From the IMG/VR virus record IMGVR_UViG_3300046000_006591, positions 1 through 32,720 of that record: 32,720 bases of DNA; one strand, given 5' to 3'. This DNA is from a virus. Of this stretch, positions 8,058 to 19,931 are shown piece by piece; the first letter of the stretch is position 1; the number at the start of each line of letters is the position of its first letter. Position numbers and translations under genes: made by a program. Under the pieces are notes generated by a model. The model searched no databases. It was not told the origin of the DNA and was given only the letters and a program-made list of their open reading frames with translations.

Positions 8058-8058
8058 A

Positions 8059-8086
8059 ATTATACCATACTTTCAGTCTTTGTCAA
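8059..8086 (-). promoter_or_regulatory. Strong sigma70-type promoter on the minus strand (copy 1)
   Basis: Read on the minus strand, TTGACA (8086-8081) and TATAAT (8064-8059) are separated by 16 bases, and TATAAT is preceded by TGG, an extended -10. All hexamer positions are perfect consensus. Transcription would run leftward into the 3' end of the HldD-like gene, where no minus-strand gene is visible. A second copy with the same spacing is at 31034-31061. Confidence 0.65.
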
Positions 8087-8109
8087 TGGAATAAATAGAC
8101 ACCTTCTAT

Positions 8110-8117
8110 TATAAATA
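8110..8117 (+). promoter_or_regulatory. T4-type late promoter (TATAAATA)
   Basis: An exact late box lies 24 bases before the ATG of the first tail-fibre gene at 8141, and just downstream of the oppositely directed sigma70-type promoter. Confidence 0.75.
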
Positions 8118-8140
8118 GAAATAAAAGAAGGGTGTGTTCA

Positions 8141-8479
8141 ATGTCAACCAGAGCAAACTTATACGTAGATCAAGGTGTAGATTTTGTTACATCGCTAAAT
8201 CTTTTCACAGATGTGGGTGATGAATTTGATATCACAACGCAAGAATTTTCATGTGATGTTCGTAAAGTATATTCAAGTACTATTATATTTAGTGCTGACA
8301 TTATGGTAGAACCAGGTAATGTTCCTGGTTTACTAGAAATGGAATTTTCAGGTATTGTTACTGCTAATACAGATCCAGGTAAATATCAATATGATTTAAT
8401 AATGACGAGCTCGAGCGGAAAAAGAGAGAAAATCTTAGAAGGTTTACTATTTCTACTTCCTACAATTACTAGAGGTTAA
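8141..8479 (+). CDS. Small phage structural protein, tail-fibre-associated Ig-like beta domain
   Basis: This 112-residue, all-beta-looking protein starts 'MSTRANLYVDQGVDFVTSLNLF' and ends 'KILEGLLFLLPTITRG'. I recognise this type from marine T4-like phages, where a short protein of this pattern ('YVDQG.DF...L.L...G') precedes the large tail fibres. It may cap or connect fibre parts. The ATG at 8141 is chosen over the GTG at 8132 because the AGAAGG ribosome binding site at 8126-8131 then has 9-base spacing. It is first in the late unit from 8110. No enzyme motif is seen. Confidence 0.65.
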   Translation: MSTRANLYVDQGVDFVTSLNLFTDVGDEFDITTQEFSCDVRKVYSSTIIFSADIMVEPGNVPGLLEMEFSGIVTANTDPGKYQYDLIMTSSSGKREKILEGLLFLLPTITRG

Positions 8480-8481
8480 GC

Positions 8482-8715
8482 ATGGCAATTAATGTTACAA
8501 TTACACCTGCTGCCAATATTGAAGTAAGAAGAAAATCAAATCCTAGAATCTTAATTAATCAATCAGATTTGTCTATTAAAAATTTAGGCGATATTGCAGA
8601 TGTAGATTTGACCAATTTAGAAGATGGTTCTCTTCTAATTTATGATATATTAACACAAAAATTTGTTGCATCAAGACTTCTAGAAAAGCAAGAAATTGAC
8701 GGTGGTGAGTTTTAA
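8482..8715 (+). CDS. Small hypothetical phage structural protein
   Basis: This 77-residue protein begins 2 bases after the previous stop and just after AGAGG. It contains 'IKNLGDIADVDLTNLEDGSLLIYDILTQKFVAS', a phrase like those found in the N-terminal parts of large phage tail fibres ('L.DVDL.NL.DG.VL.YD..T..F..'). This suggests a small structural or fibre-linker protein, perhaps split off from a longer fibre. The late promoter at 8716 begins right behind its stop. No other motif is visible. Confidence 0.55.
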   Translation: MAINVTITPAANIEVRRKSNPRILINQSDLSIKNLGDIADVDLTNLEDGSLLIYDILTQKFVASRLLEKQEIDGGEF

Positions 8716-8723
8716 TATAAATA
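8716..8723 (+). promoter_or_regulatory. T4-type late promoter (TATAAATA)
   Basis: An exact late box begins right after the stop of the 77-residue protein, 65 bases before the ATG of the fibre gene at 8788. The longer leader holds two overlapping inverted repeats (8725-8759). Confidence 0.7.
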
Positions 8724-8724
8724 T

Positions 8725-8759
8725 CCATAATAGTTATGGTAACAAAGTTTTCATAACTA
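8725..8759 (+). promoter_or_regulatory. Two mutually exclusive hairpins in the leader of the 8788 fibre gene
   Basis: CCATAA/TTATGG (8725-8730 and 8734-8739, 3-base loop) and TAGTTATG/CATAACTA (8731-8738 and 8752-8759, 13-base loop) are both perfect and share bases 8734-8738, so only one can form. They lie between the late promoter and the GAGGA ribosome binding site. No RNA family is recognised. Confidence 0.35.
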
Positions 8760-8787
8760 AAAGGTTATTAACACCACGTGAGGATAA

Positions 8788-10413
8788 ATGCCAACAAGAA
8801 TAAAACTCAAAAGAACTGGTGTCCCCGGTAGAGTTCCAACTACAAATCAGTTGGCACTTGGAGAGCTTTCAGTTAATACTTATGATGGTAAAATATCTCT
8901 CAAGCGCAGACAGGGTGAATTAGAAGAGATAGTTAATTTTATCTCTAGCAATCCAGTTGAGAATGTCATATATGTTCAAAAGAATGGAAGTGATGCAAAT
9001 ACTGTTTCTGGATCAACGTGGGATGAAGCTTATCTTACTATAGAGAGAGCAGTAGATGCTGCTTGGGCACGAGACGGGCTTTTAACACTTATAGATATCG
9101 GACCGGGTGAATATGAAACGCGCGGAAATATTGATCTTCCTGATGATTGTATTGTAAGAGGTGTTCATAGATCTGTTATTGTTAAGCCAGAAAGTGGTTT
9201 TGAAGAAAACAATGTATTTGGATTAGGTTCAGGTTGTTTTGTCGAAGGAATACTTTTTGAAGGTTGGAGACTTGATGATTTAGATGATCCAACGGTAGGG
9301 TTTGCTTTCTGTTTTAGACAAGGCTCTGTGATAAGAAGAGCCCCTTATGTTCACAAATGTGCTGTAAGAACTAATCCTTATTGGGACAATGTCGCCCCAC
9401 CACTCGATCGAGAAAATGGAAATCCATTAGTAGGCCGTGGTGCTGGTGTAGTTATAGCAGATGGGTCTGTGTGTTCACAATACTCAATTTATCCGAATAT
9501 TATGACATGGGGAGCAACACCTGTAAGTCACAACGGTATTGGATATGTTGCTAAAAATGGCGCGCTGATAAATGCTGTCAATGCCATAAGTATTTGGGCT
9601 CATAAACACTTTTTAGCTTTATCTGGTGGCCAAATAATACTTTCATCATGTTCTACTCAATTTGGCGATTACACTATGGTTTCAAGTGGAAGTAGAAATA
9701 TTATAGTACCAACAGAAGTACCTGAAAATACTTTAACAATACAAACTACAGCATCAACTGCGATTGATACAGCTACAAGTACCATCATAAATAATATGTG
9801 GAATAGTTTAGTAGCACAAAATTATACAGTTGGTTGGAATGCTGAAGATGAAGCATTCACAAGAAGAGATGCTGCAACACTTTTACAATCTTTAGAATGG
9901 GTTCTTCAAACCGCTAATCAAAAACCAATGCTCGATTTTGCAAAAGGTTTATTTGATACAAATGGTAATAAAGCATATAATTTAGATAAAGAAGAAGCTT
10001 TTATATATTCATTTACGTTTATGCGAGATGCAATACTTGCATTACCAAACGTAAATAACAGTGCTGACAGTATAGTATCAGCACTAGTCGCAGCTCTTAT
10101 TAATACAATCGAAAATCCGGTCACATCAATACAACCATCTACTATTACTGCAATTAGTCATACTTGGACTGCTATTATGGCAGGTGTTGCACTTACAAAG
10201 ATACCACCTGCAAGAAATGAAACTAATATTGAAGAAAGTATATTAGAATTAAATAATGGTGTTGTAATAGCATCAGGGCAAGATGATCAAGGCTCTGCAC
10301 TCTTTATTGGTGGTATGAAGATTGATGCAGATACTGGTGAATTAACAGGCCCGCCATTTGAACAAGCAGTTAATAGAATAGCAACAAGAACCGCCATCGC
10401 AAGGAGCTTTTAA
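8788..10413 (+). CDS. Phage tail fibre/tail structural protein with beta-helix-like domain
   Basis: This 541-residue protein opens 'MPTRIKLKRTGVPGRVPTTNQLALGELSVNTYDGKI', a common N-terminal attachment region of marine T4-like phage fibre proteins. The part from about residue 65 ('VIYVQKNGSDANTVSGSTWDEAYLTIERAV') to about residue 315 resembles the start and rungs of right-handed beta-helix (pectate-lyase-like) proteins: 'DDCIVRGVHRSVIVKP', 'GSGCFVEGILFEGW', 'VIADGSVCSQYSIYPN'. After that a helical stretch ('AATLLQSLEWVLQTANQKPMLDF') leads to a beta end, closing 'FEQAVNRIATRTAIARSF'. A role in the tail fibre or in polysaccharide recognition is likely; no catalytic triad can be named. A good ribosome binding site (GAGGA) precedes it. 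Confidence 0.7.
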   Translation: MPTRIKLKRTGVPGRVPTTNQLALGELSVNTYDGKISLKRRQGELEEIVNFISSNPVENVIYVQKNGSDANTVSGSTWDEAYLTIERAVDAAWARDGLLTLIDIGPGEYETRGNIDLPDDCIVRGVHRSVIVKPESGFEENNVFGLGSGCFVEGILFEGWRLDDLDDPTVGFAFCFRQGSVIRRAPYVHKCAVRTNPYWDNVAPPLDRENGNPLVGRGAGVVIADGSVCSQYSIYPNIMTWGATPVSHNGIGYVAKNGALINAVNAISIWAHKHFLALSGGQIILSSCSTQFGDYTMVSSGSRNIIVPTEVPENTLTIQTTASTAIDTATSTIINNMWNSLVAQNYTVGWNAEDEAFTRRDAATLLQSLEWVLQTANQKPMLDFAKGLFDTNGNKAYNLDKEEAFIYSFTFMRDAILALPNVNNSADSIVSALVAALINTIENPVTSIQPSTITAISHTWTAIMAGVALTKIPPARNETNIEESILELNNGVVIASGQDDQGSALFIGGMKIDADTGELTGPPFEQAVNRIATRTAIARSF

Positions 10414-10415
10414 TA

Positions 10416-10880
10416 ATGGCTAGAATTACTTGTAGAACACCTTCTACTGGAAAATCTCTTAGACTCGCACAAAGTAATATAGATAATACTTATGTTGTTA
10501 TTGCAGAAGCTCCAGATTTTTCAGTTCCAGATGCATCAAATAAATTTACAGAGCGCGATCCTACTGATGTTGGAAGAGCTATTAGACCAGGTGAAATATT
10601 TTTCTTAACTCCATTAGCCGCAAGAAATAAAGATACCGAAACGAGATGGTTTGAAACTATTTTAGTAACAGAGGATTTTGAAACAATCGAGATTGGAAAA
10701 GTAGAAGTACCTGCTGGTGATACGGCTTTTATCCCTCTACAAGGTAGAAGTATCTTTAAACGAATAGCTAATACTGTTATTGGTGATACGGTTCAAGTTC
10801 GTGCAGAAGTTTCAAATGTGTTTGATATTTGGATTGCTGCGGAAGAAAAACTATCAAGCGAGCACGTTGGAGTAGTTTAA
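10416..10880 (+). CDS. Hypothetical phage structural protein, beta-rich
   Basis: This 154-residue protein starts 2 bases after the preceding stop, with AAGGAG at 10401-10406 giving 9-base spacing. Composition and pattern suggest mostly beta strands ('TRWFETILVTEDFETIEIGKVEVPAGDTAFIPLQGRSIF'). No catalytic motif, signal peptide or membrane segment is seen. It sits between two large fibre genes in the same orientation, so a structural or fibre-connecting role is likely. I recall similar short proteins beside collagen-like fibres in marine T4-like phages but cannot name the family. Confidence 0.55.
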   Translation: MARITCRTPSTGKSLRLAQSNIDNTYVVIAEAPDFSVPDASNKFTERDPTDVGRAIRPGEIFFLTPLAARNKDTETRWFETILVTEDFETIEIGKVEVPAGDTAFIPLQGRSIFKRIANTVIGDTVQVRAEVSNVFDIWIAAEEKLSSEHVGVV

Positions 10881-10885
10881 ATTAA

Positions 10886-15768
<4,883 letters not shown>

Positions 15769-15772
<4 letters not shown>

Positions 15773-16173
15773 CAACGGTTAATTTAAGTGCGCTTTTAGA
15801 TGGGAATTATCTAGGATTTACTGGTTCCATAGGCTTTACTGGGTCAGTCGGGTTTACTGGATCTATAGGTCCTACTAATATTCCAGTAAATTCGCAAGCA
15901 GCTGGATATACACTCCAAGCTTCAGATGTGGGTAAATACATTAATATAACAAGTGGAAATGTTACAGTTCCGTCTGGAATATTTTCAAACGGTGATGTTG
16001 TAACTGTATTTAATAATAAAGGTAGTACAATGTCCATTTTGGCAAGCGGTGTCACCCAATACTTTGCAGGAACAAACATTACAGGAACTTTAACATTGTC
16101 TCAAAGAGGTCTTGCAACTATTTTATGTGTAGGAACTAATATATTTGTAATATCCGGTGCAGGATTGTTTTGA
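15769..16173 (+). CDS. Short tail-fibre tip protein with collagen stub
   Basis: This 134-residue protein opens with about 15 residues, then a brief Gly-X-Y run ('[20 protein letters not shown]'). A globular beta domain follows, from '[20 protein letters not shown]' to '[21 protein letters not shown]'. That domain recurs in the protein at 16841-17512 ('VVLSSDAGKHVN', 'GLATALCVNANDYAISGAG'). Such domains occur at the C-terminal ends of phage fibres and are likely receptor- or glycan-binding tips. The collagen stub would let it co-trimerise or stack with the long fibre. The start overlaps the long fibre's stop (ATGA), so translation is coupled. Confidence 0.7.
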
Positions 16174-16174
16174 T

Positions 16175-16816
16175 ATGGTATCAGTAGTTTCACAAGCCAT
16201 AAGTATGAATAGAGTACCTGAAATTTCTGCAGTTGGTTATGATGCAGCATTTAGTTATTCTGCTGCAAGCTTTTCATTTACAGCCGGTGCAGCTGGTTCG
16301 TTCACATTAACACAAGCATCGGAACCATATCAAAAATTTATAGTTTTAACAAGAATTGTAAAGGCATCTGGTCTAACTATAAGTAATTTAGCATTATCAG
16401 TGCAAGGTTCTGCTGGATTGAATATAGCAACAATTTCAAATAGTACTAATACTCTCTATATGCACTATATAAATCACCCAAGAACTAATGGTGCATTTTC
16501 CTCATATAGTATGTCTTTAACGGGACTCTCAGGACAAACACCTGGATCTATAAGTTTAGTAAGTAGAGTGTATATTTTAGATGGAGGGTCTGGTCCACAA
16601 GATGTGCAAACTAATACAGATAGTGCCTCACATGTTTTAGGTGCAGGAGATTTTATAAACAGCAAAGCTGCTATTTTTGCAATTACATCTGGTACATCAA
16701 TCACTGGTATTACAACACAGGCATCTAATCCGACCACAGGTGCTGAAGTATTTACATCTGGCTCTACAGTTAATTTATCTACAACCGGCATAATGATATC
16801 CGGAGTTTTTAAATAA
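16175..16816 (+). CDS. Probable tail-fibre tip/adhesin, beta-rich
   Basis: This 213-residue protein starts from the ATG 1 base after the previous stop; an in-frame GTG at 16157 would overlap the previous gene and is less likely. It is rich in Ser, Thr, Ala and Gly with alternating hydrophobic strands ('AAFSYSAASFSFTAGAAGSFTLTQAS', 'GLTISNLALSVQGSAGL', 'SLVSRVYILDGGSGPQDVQTNTDSASHV'). No enzyme motif is visible. Its location among fibre-tip genes suggests an adhesin. I do not recognise a named family. Confidence 0.6.
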   Translation: MVSVVSQAISMNRVPEISAVGYDAAFSYSAASFSFTAGAAGSFTLTQASEPYQKFIVLTRIVKASGLTISNLALSVQGSAGLNIATISNSTNTLYMHYINHPRTNGAFSSYSMSLTGLSGQTPGSISLVSRVYILDGGSGPQDVQTNTDSASHVLGAGDFINSKAAIFAITSGTSITGITTQASNPTTGAEVFTSGSTVNLSTTGIMISGVFK

Positions 16817-16840
16817 ATAATCATATACATGGAGATATGA

Positions 16841-17512
16841 ATGACTACTAATTTATCAGATTTTTTAAGTAGTGGGTATGCAGGTTTTACTGGGTCAATT
16901 GGTTTAATTGGTGTTAGTGGTTCTTACGCAGCAGTGGGGTTTACGGGATCGGCAGGTTTCTTGGCAGATACATCAAACACCGCACCTTTTACTACTACAG
17001 ATGGTCATATGTGGTTTGATACCACCGATCTTTCTCTTTCAGTACTATACAACGATGGTGATAGTCTGCAATGGATTACTGTTACTGGCGCAAGAGGATT
17101 GACTGGGTATACTGGATCACTTGGTTTTACTGGAAGTAAGGGTGACATAGGATTTGTAGGTAGCCAAGGGCCAGCTGGTGGTTTTACAGGTAGCCAAGGA
17201 TTTACTGGCAGTGCAGCACCAACAGGCATACCACAAAGCAACAACGTCGTTGTACTATCTTCTGATGCCGGAAAACACGTAAACACTACTGCAAATGTAA
17301 CAATAAACACGTCAACATCGTTTTCAATCGGGGATATGGTTTCTTTTTATAACTCGTCTAATACTGCTATAACTATTGTCTCTACTGGAGTTACTCTACG
17401 TCTAGCAGGAACTTCAACTACTGGAAATAGAACATTATCTAAATTTGGGTTGGCTACTGCTTTATGTGTTAATGCCAATGACTACGCAATTTCTGGTGCC
17501 GGTATATCATGA
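16841..17512 (+). CDS. Tail-fibre tip protein with two short collagen stubs
   Basis: The order in these 223 residues is a short N-terminus matching the 15769 gene ('MTTNLSDFLSSGY' against '[14 protein letters not shown]') and a broken Gly-X-Y run. Next comes a small module with 'TTDGHMWFDTTDLSLSVLYNDGDSLQWITVTG', a phrase common in cyanophage fibre proteins. A second Gly-X-Y run ('[20 protein letters not shown]') precedes the same C-terminal beta domain as the 15769 gene. It is a diverged and expanded paralogue of that gene. GGAG lies 8 bases before the start. The stop overlaps the next start (ATGA). Confidence 0.7.
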   Translation: MTTNLSDFLSSGYAGFTGSIGLIGVSGSYAAVGFTGSAGFLADTSNTAPFTTTDGHMWFDTTDLSLSVLYNDGDSLQWITVTGARGLTGYTGSLGFTGSKGDIGFVGSQGPAGGFTGSQGFTGSAAPTGIPQSNNVVVLSSDAGKHVNTTANVTINTSTSFSIGDMVSFYNSSNTAITIVSTGVTLRLAGTSTTGNRTLSKFGLATALCVNANDYAISGAGIS

Positions 17513-18225
17513 CAATACAACAAATGCTCCTATGCATAGGTAGCCTAGTAACTGATGGTTTGCTAGTTTATTTAGACGGTAGTACTAGTAGTTATCCTGG
17601 GAGTGGTACTGTTTGGAATGATATTTCAGGTAATGGAAGAAATTTTAATCTGTTAAATGCTCCTACATTTACAAGTGACTATTTTACAATGAATGGAACT
17701 ACTCAAGGTTTTGATATTGGTTCTGCAATTACTACAGTAACAGATTCTTTTACTTATTCTATGATAGCAATGCCAACAGCAACTCATGGCATAGACGCAG
17801 AAAGCACCAGCGGTGTTACTGGAACCTCAGGTCAAAGATATTTAGTAGGTGCTAATCAAGGTGGCGCCAGTGCAGCAGGTGCTGGTATATCTTGTGGAAC
17901 AAACGGTGTGTCTGTTTATGAGCATGCTGATGGTTATATGCCGCCTTTGCTTGTACACAGCGCCACAATATCTAGCACAACACCTACTCTTATAACTGTT
18001 GTTTATTTAAATAAGAGACCTTATTTGTATTTAAACGATGTATTTGCTAGACAAGGGCTAACTAGTCCTAGGACAGCAGTAAACATGAGAGGAGATACTC
18101 TTGGATACGGGCCTTATGGATACTTTCAAGGTAGAATTTATACCTGTCAAATGTATAGTAAAGCACTTTCTATTTCTGAAATTTCACAAAACTATGAGTT
18201 TTTTAAAACAAGGTATGCGATATAA
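17509..18225 (+). CDS. LamG/concanavalin A-like lectin domain protein, probable adhesin
   Basis: This 238-residue protein has 'DGLLVYLDGSTSSYPGSGTVWNDISGNGRNFNLLNAPTF', the standard opening of LamG-type jelly-roll domains in phage and bacterial adhesins ('L.LDA....SYPGSG..W.DLSG.G.N..L.N.P.F'). It closes with 'YFQGRIYTCQMYSKALSISEISQNYEFFKTRY', the typical last strand plus helix. This fold binds carbohydrates; a receptor-binding tip is the likely role. It overlaps the previous gene by 4 bases, and the next small frame starts on its stop (TAATG). Confidence 0.75.
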   Translation: MTIQQMLLCIGSLVTDGLLVYLDGSTSSYPGSGTVWNDISGNGRNFNLLNAPTFTSDYFTMNGTTQGFDIGSAITTVTDSFTYSMIAMPTATHGIDAESTSGVTGTSGQRYLVGANQGGASAAGAGISCGTNGVSVYEHADGYMPPLLVHSATISSTTPTLITVVYLNKRPYLYLNDVFARQGLTSPRTAVNMRGDTLGYGPYGYFQGRIYTCQMYSKALSISEISQNYEFFKTRYAI

Positions 18226-18384
18226 TGGGCATTTGGAGTTTACAGGCACAATATCTTTATAAAGTACCAACAACCGTTTTTTCTGATAAGAATCTACATC
18301 AATACAGGTTATATAGAAGTTTCTGAAAAGCCACCAATTACGAATAATCAAATTCTATATAGGAACCCAAACAGATCCGTATAA
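18225..18384 (+). pseudogene. Frameshifted small phage gene
   Basis: An ATG overlapping the previous stop opens a 33-residue frame (MGIWSLQAQYLYKVPTTVF then an unlikely tail) that ends at 18324-18326. The +1 frame carries on with protein-like text, 'RIYINTGYIEVSEKPPITNN', to TAA at 18382-18384. The switch falls at a run of six T (18277-18282). Removing one T joins both parts into one protein of about 52 residues. This may be a real mutation, a sequencing error in a homopolymer, or programmed frameshifting. Confidence 0.5.
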
Positions 18385-18414
18385 CGCAATTTGACCATAA
18401 TAAAAGGATAAATG

Positions 18415-19491
18415 ATGTCAATAAACTTTCCCAACAGCCCCAGTGTAAACGACACATATCAGTTTAATAATCTAGTTTTTGTCTTTGACGGAACTAAATG
18501 GAAAGTTGATGGGCAACTATCGTATATACAAGATGCAATACAATATATTCGTTCTGGAACACAAGCAGAGCGACCTACCGTGTCTGCAGCTACAATTTAC
18601 TATAACACTGATCTTGAAGGGTTAGAATTTTATTATCCTGATATTGATACATGGGAAGTAGTTTCTACATTTGCAAAACAAGTTGATCTAACTGCTGACA
18701 GCGGTCAGCTTGCTTATACCAGCCCAGGTACATATTCTTTTGTGTGTCCCGCAAACGTATACCAAGTTTACGTTGTTTGTGTTGGCGGCGGGGGTGGCGG
18801 ATATCTTTCTGCTTCTGGAGGTTCCGGCGGTGGCGGCGGCGGTTTGGCCTGGTTAAATAATATACCAGTAACACCTGGGAGTAGTTACACTGTTGTTGTA
18901 GGTTTGGCGGGGCAATCGGGCGGAACACCCCAAGCGGGCGGAACCAGCTATTTTATTTCAGCATTAACTGTAGCAGGTGGCGGCGGCGCAGTCGCCGCCG
19001 TTGGCTTTTCCGGCGCGAGCGGATCAGGTGGCAGCTTTACTACTACTATTGGCCCCGGCGGCGGTGGGTTTGGCGGTATCGGAGGACAAAATACAATCGG
19101 CAACTACTGCGGCGGCGGCGGGGGTGCAGGCGGCTATACTAGCAATGGAGGCGCAGGAAGCGGCTATAACACTGCAGGATTAAATGGAAATGGCGGTGGT
19201 GGTGGCGGCGGTGGGGGAACCAGCGCCATCTCCGGCCTTGGTGGTTCGGGCGGTGGCGTTGGAATTTTAGGTGCTGGAATTAGTGGCACCGGCGGCATGG
19301 CCGGCAACAACGGGTCGCGCGGTGGCGGCGGGTCTGGAGGGGTTGGTGGCGGTACACTCAACACGGGCGGTGCATATGGCGGCGGCGGCCCCGGTTCAGA
19401 CGGCACAGCTTCCGGCGGGGGCACCGGCGCCGTTCGTATCATATGGGGTCCAGGTCGCTCGTTTCCCTCTACTAGTACAGGAGATGTATAA
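18415..19491 (+). CDS. Polyglycine-rich tail-fibre adhesin
   Basis: This 358-residue protein has an N-terminal 'FPNSPSVNDTYQFNNLVFVFDGTKWKV', common in cyanophage fibre proteins. A small middle module follows ('GTQAERPTVSAATIYYNTDLEGLEFY'), then a beta sandwich ('GTYSFVCPANVYQVYVVCVGGGGGG') running into a long domain with many runs of four to ten glycines. It closes 'GAVRIIWGPGRSFPSTSTGDV', the usual end of this family. The polyglycine region recalls the glycine-helix sandwich of phage S16/T2 gp38-type adhesins, but this is an inference. The glycine part is much richer in GC than the rest of the window. The start is set at the second ATG because AAGGA then has 6-base spacing. Confidence 0.75.
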   Translation: MSINFPNSPSVNDTYQFNNLVFVFDGTKWKVDGQLSYIQDAIQYIRSGTQAERPTVSAATIYYNTDLEGLEFYYPDIDTWEVVSTFAKQVDLTADSGQLAYTSPGTYSFVCPANVYQVYVVCVGGGGGGYLSASGGSGGGGGGLAWLNNIPVTPGSSYTVVVGLAGQSGGTPQAGGTSYFISALTVAGGGGAVAAVGFSGASGSGGSFTTTIGPGGGGFGGIGGQNTIGNYCGGGGGAGGYTSNGGAGSGYNTAGLNGNGGGGGGGGGTSAISGLGGSGGGVGILGAGISGTGGMAGNNGSRGGGGSGGVGGGTLNTGGAYGGGGPGSDGTASGGGTGAVRIIWGPGRSFPSTSTGDV

Positions 19492-19493
19492 TA

Positions 19494-19874
19494 ATGCTAG
19501 TTTCATATAAAACTGCACAACCACAAAAATTACCTATTGAGCATGTCGGAAAAAGTGAGCAAGAACTGAATGTTCTTGGATTTGTCATTTGTACTGTAAA
19601 ACCATCATACATTCCAGGACAAAAATTGTGGTGGGAAAATAATCAATGGACTATACAAGATCCAAATGAATCTGAACTTGCGATTCAATGGCAAAAAATA
19701 AAAACTGAATCTGAAAAACACTTGGCTGAAACTGATTATAAGGTGATCAAAGCATACGAGTTACAAGTACCAGTTAGCCCTGAATGGGTCGAGTATAGAC
19801 AAGCTCTTCGCGACATTTACAATAACGTGGCGGGCCTGAACCCGTTTGCGGTCGATTGGCCACAAAAACCATGA
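19494..19874 (+). CDS. Phage tail assembly chaperone-like protein
   Basis: This 126-residue protein follows the polyglycine adhesin by 2 bases. It ends 'VPVSPEWVEYRQALRDIYNNVAGLNPFAVDWPQKP', the typical C-terminal signature of small Phage_tail_APC-type proteins ('W..YRQ.LRD.......P..V.WP..P'), often encoded right behind the fibre or adhesin gene they help. A helical segment precedes this. It probably assists folding or assembly of the adhesin or fibre tip. Confidence 0.7.
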   Translation: MLVSYKTAQPQKLPIEHVGKSEQELNVLGFVICTVKPSYIPGQKLWWENNQWTIQDPNESELAIQWQKIKTESEKHLAETDYKVIKAYELQVPVSPEWVEYRQALRDIYNNVAGLNPFAVDWPQKP

Positions 19875-19889
19875 GCTCTTATAGATAAA

Positions 19890-19897
19890 TATAAATA
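19890..19897 (+). promoter_or_regulatory. T4-type late promoter (TATAAATA)
   Basis: An exact late box lies 35 bases before the ATG of the four-domain glycosyltransferase gene. It would drive the second glycan cluster late in infection, together with the fibre genes. Confidence 0.75.
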
Positions 19898-19931
19898 CCA
19901 TTGATTAACTTTTACGTGATGAGGATATATT

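Noticed and set aside
16811-16820. AAATAAATAA resembling a late promoter before the 16841 gene
   Set aside because: It lacks the TATAAATA core; the gene is likely read from upstream promoters.
18977-19510. Alternative open frames on both strands in the glycine-rich adhesin
   Set aside because: They arise from GC-rich GGC repeats lacking stop codons. The main frame has conserved N- and C-terminal adhesin motifs and a ribosome binding site.
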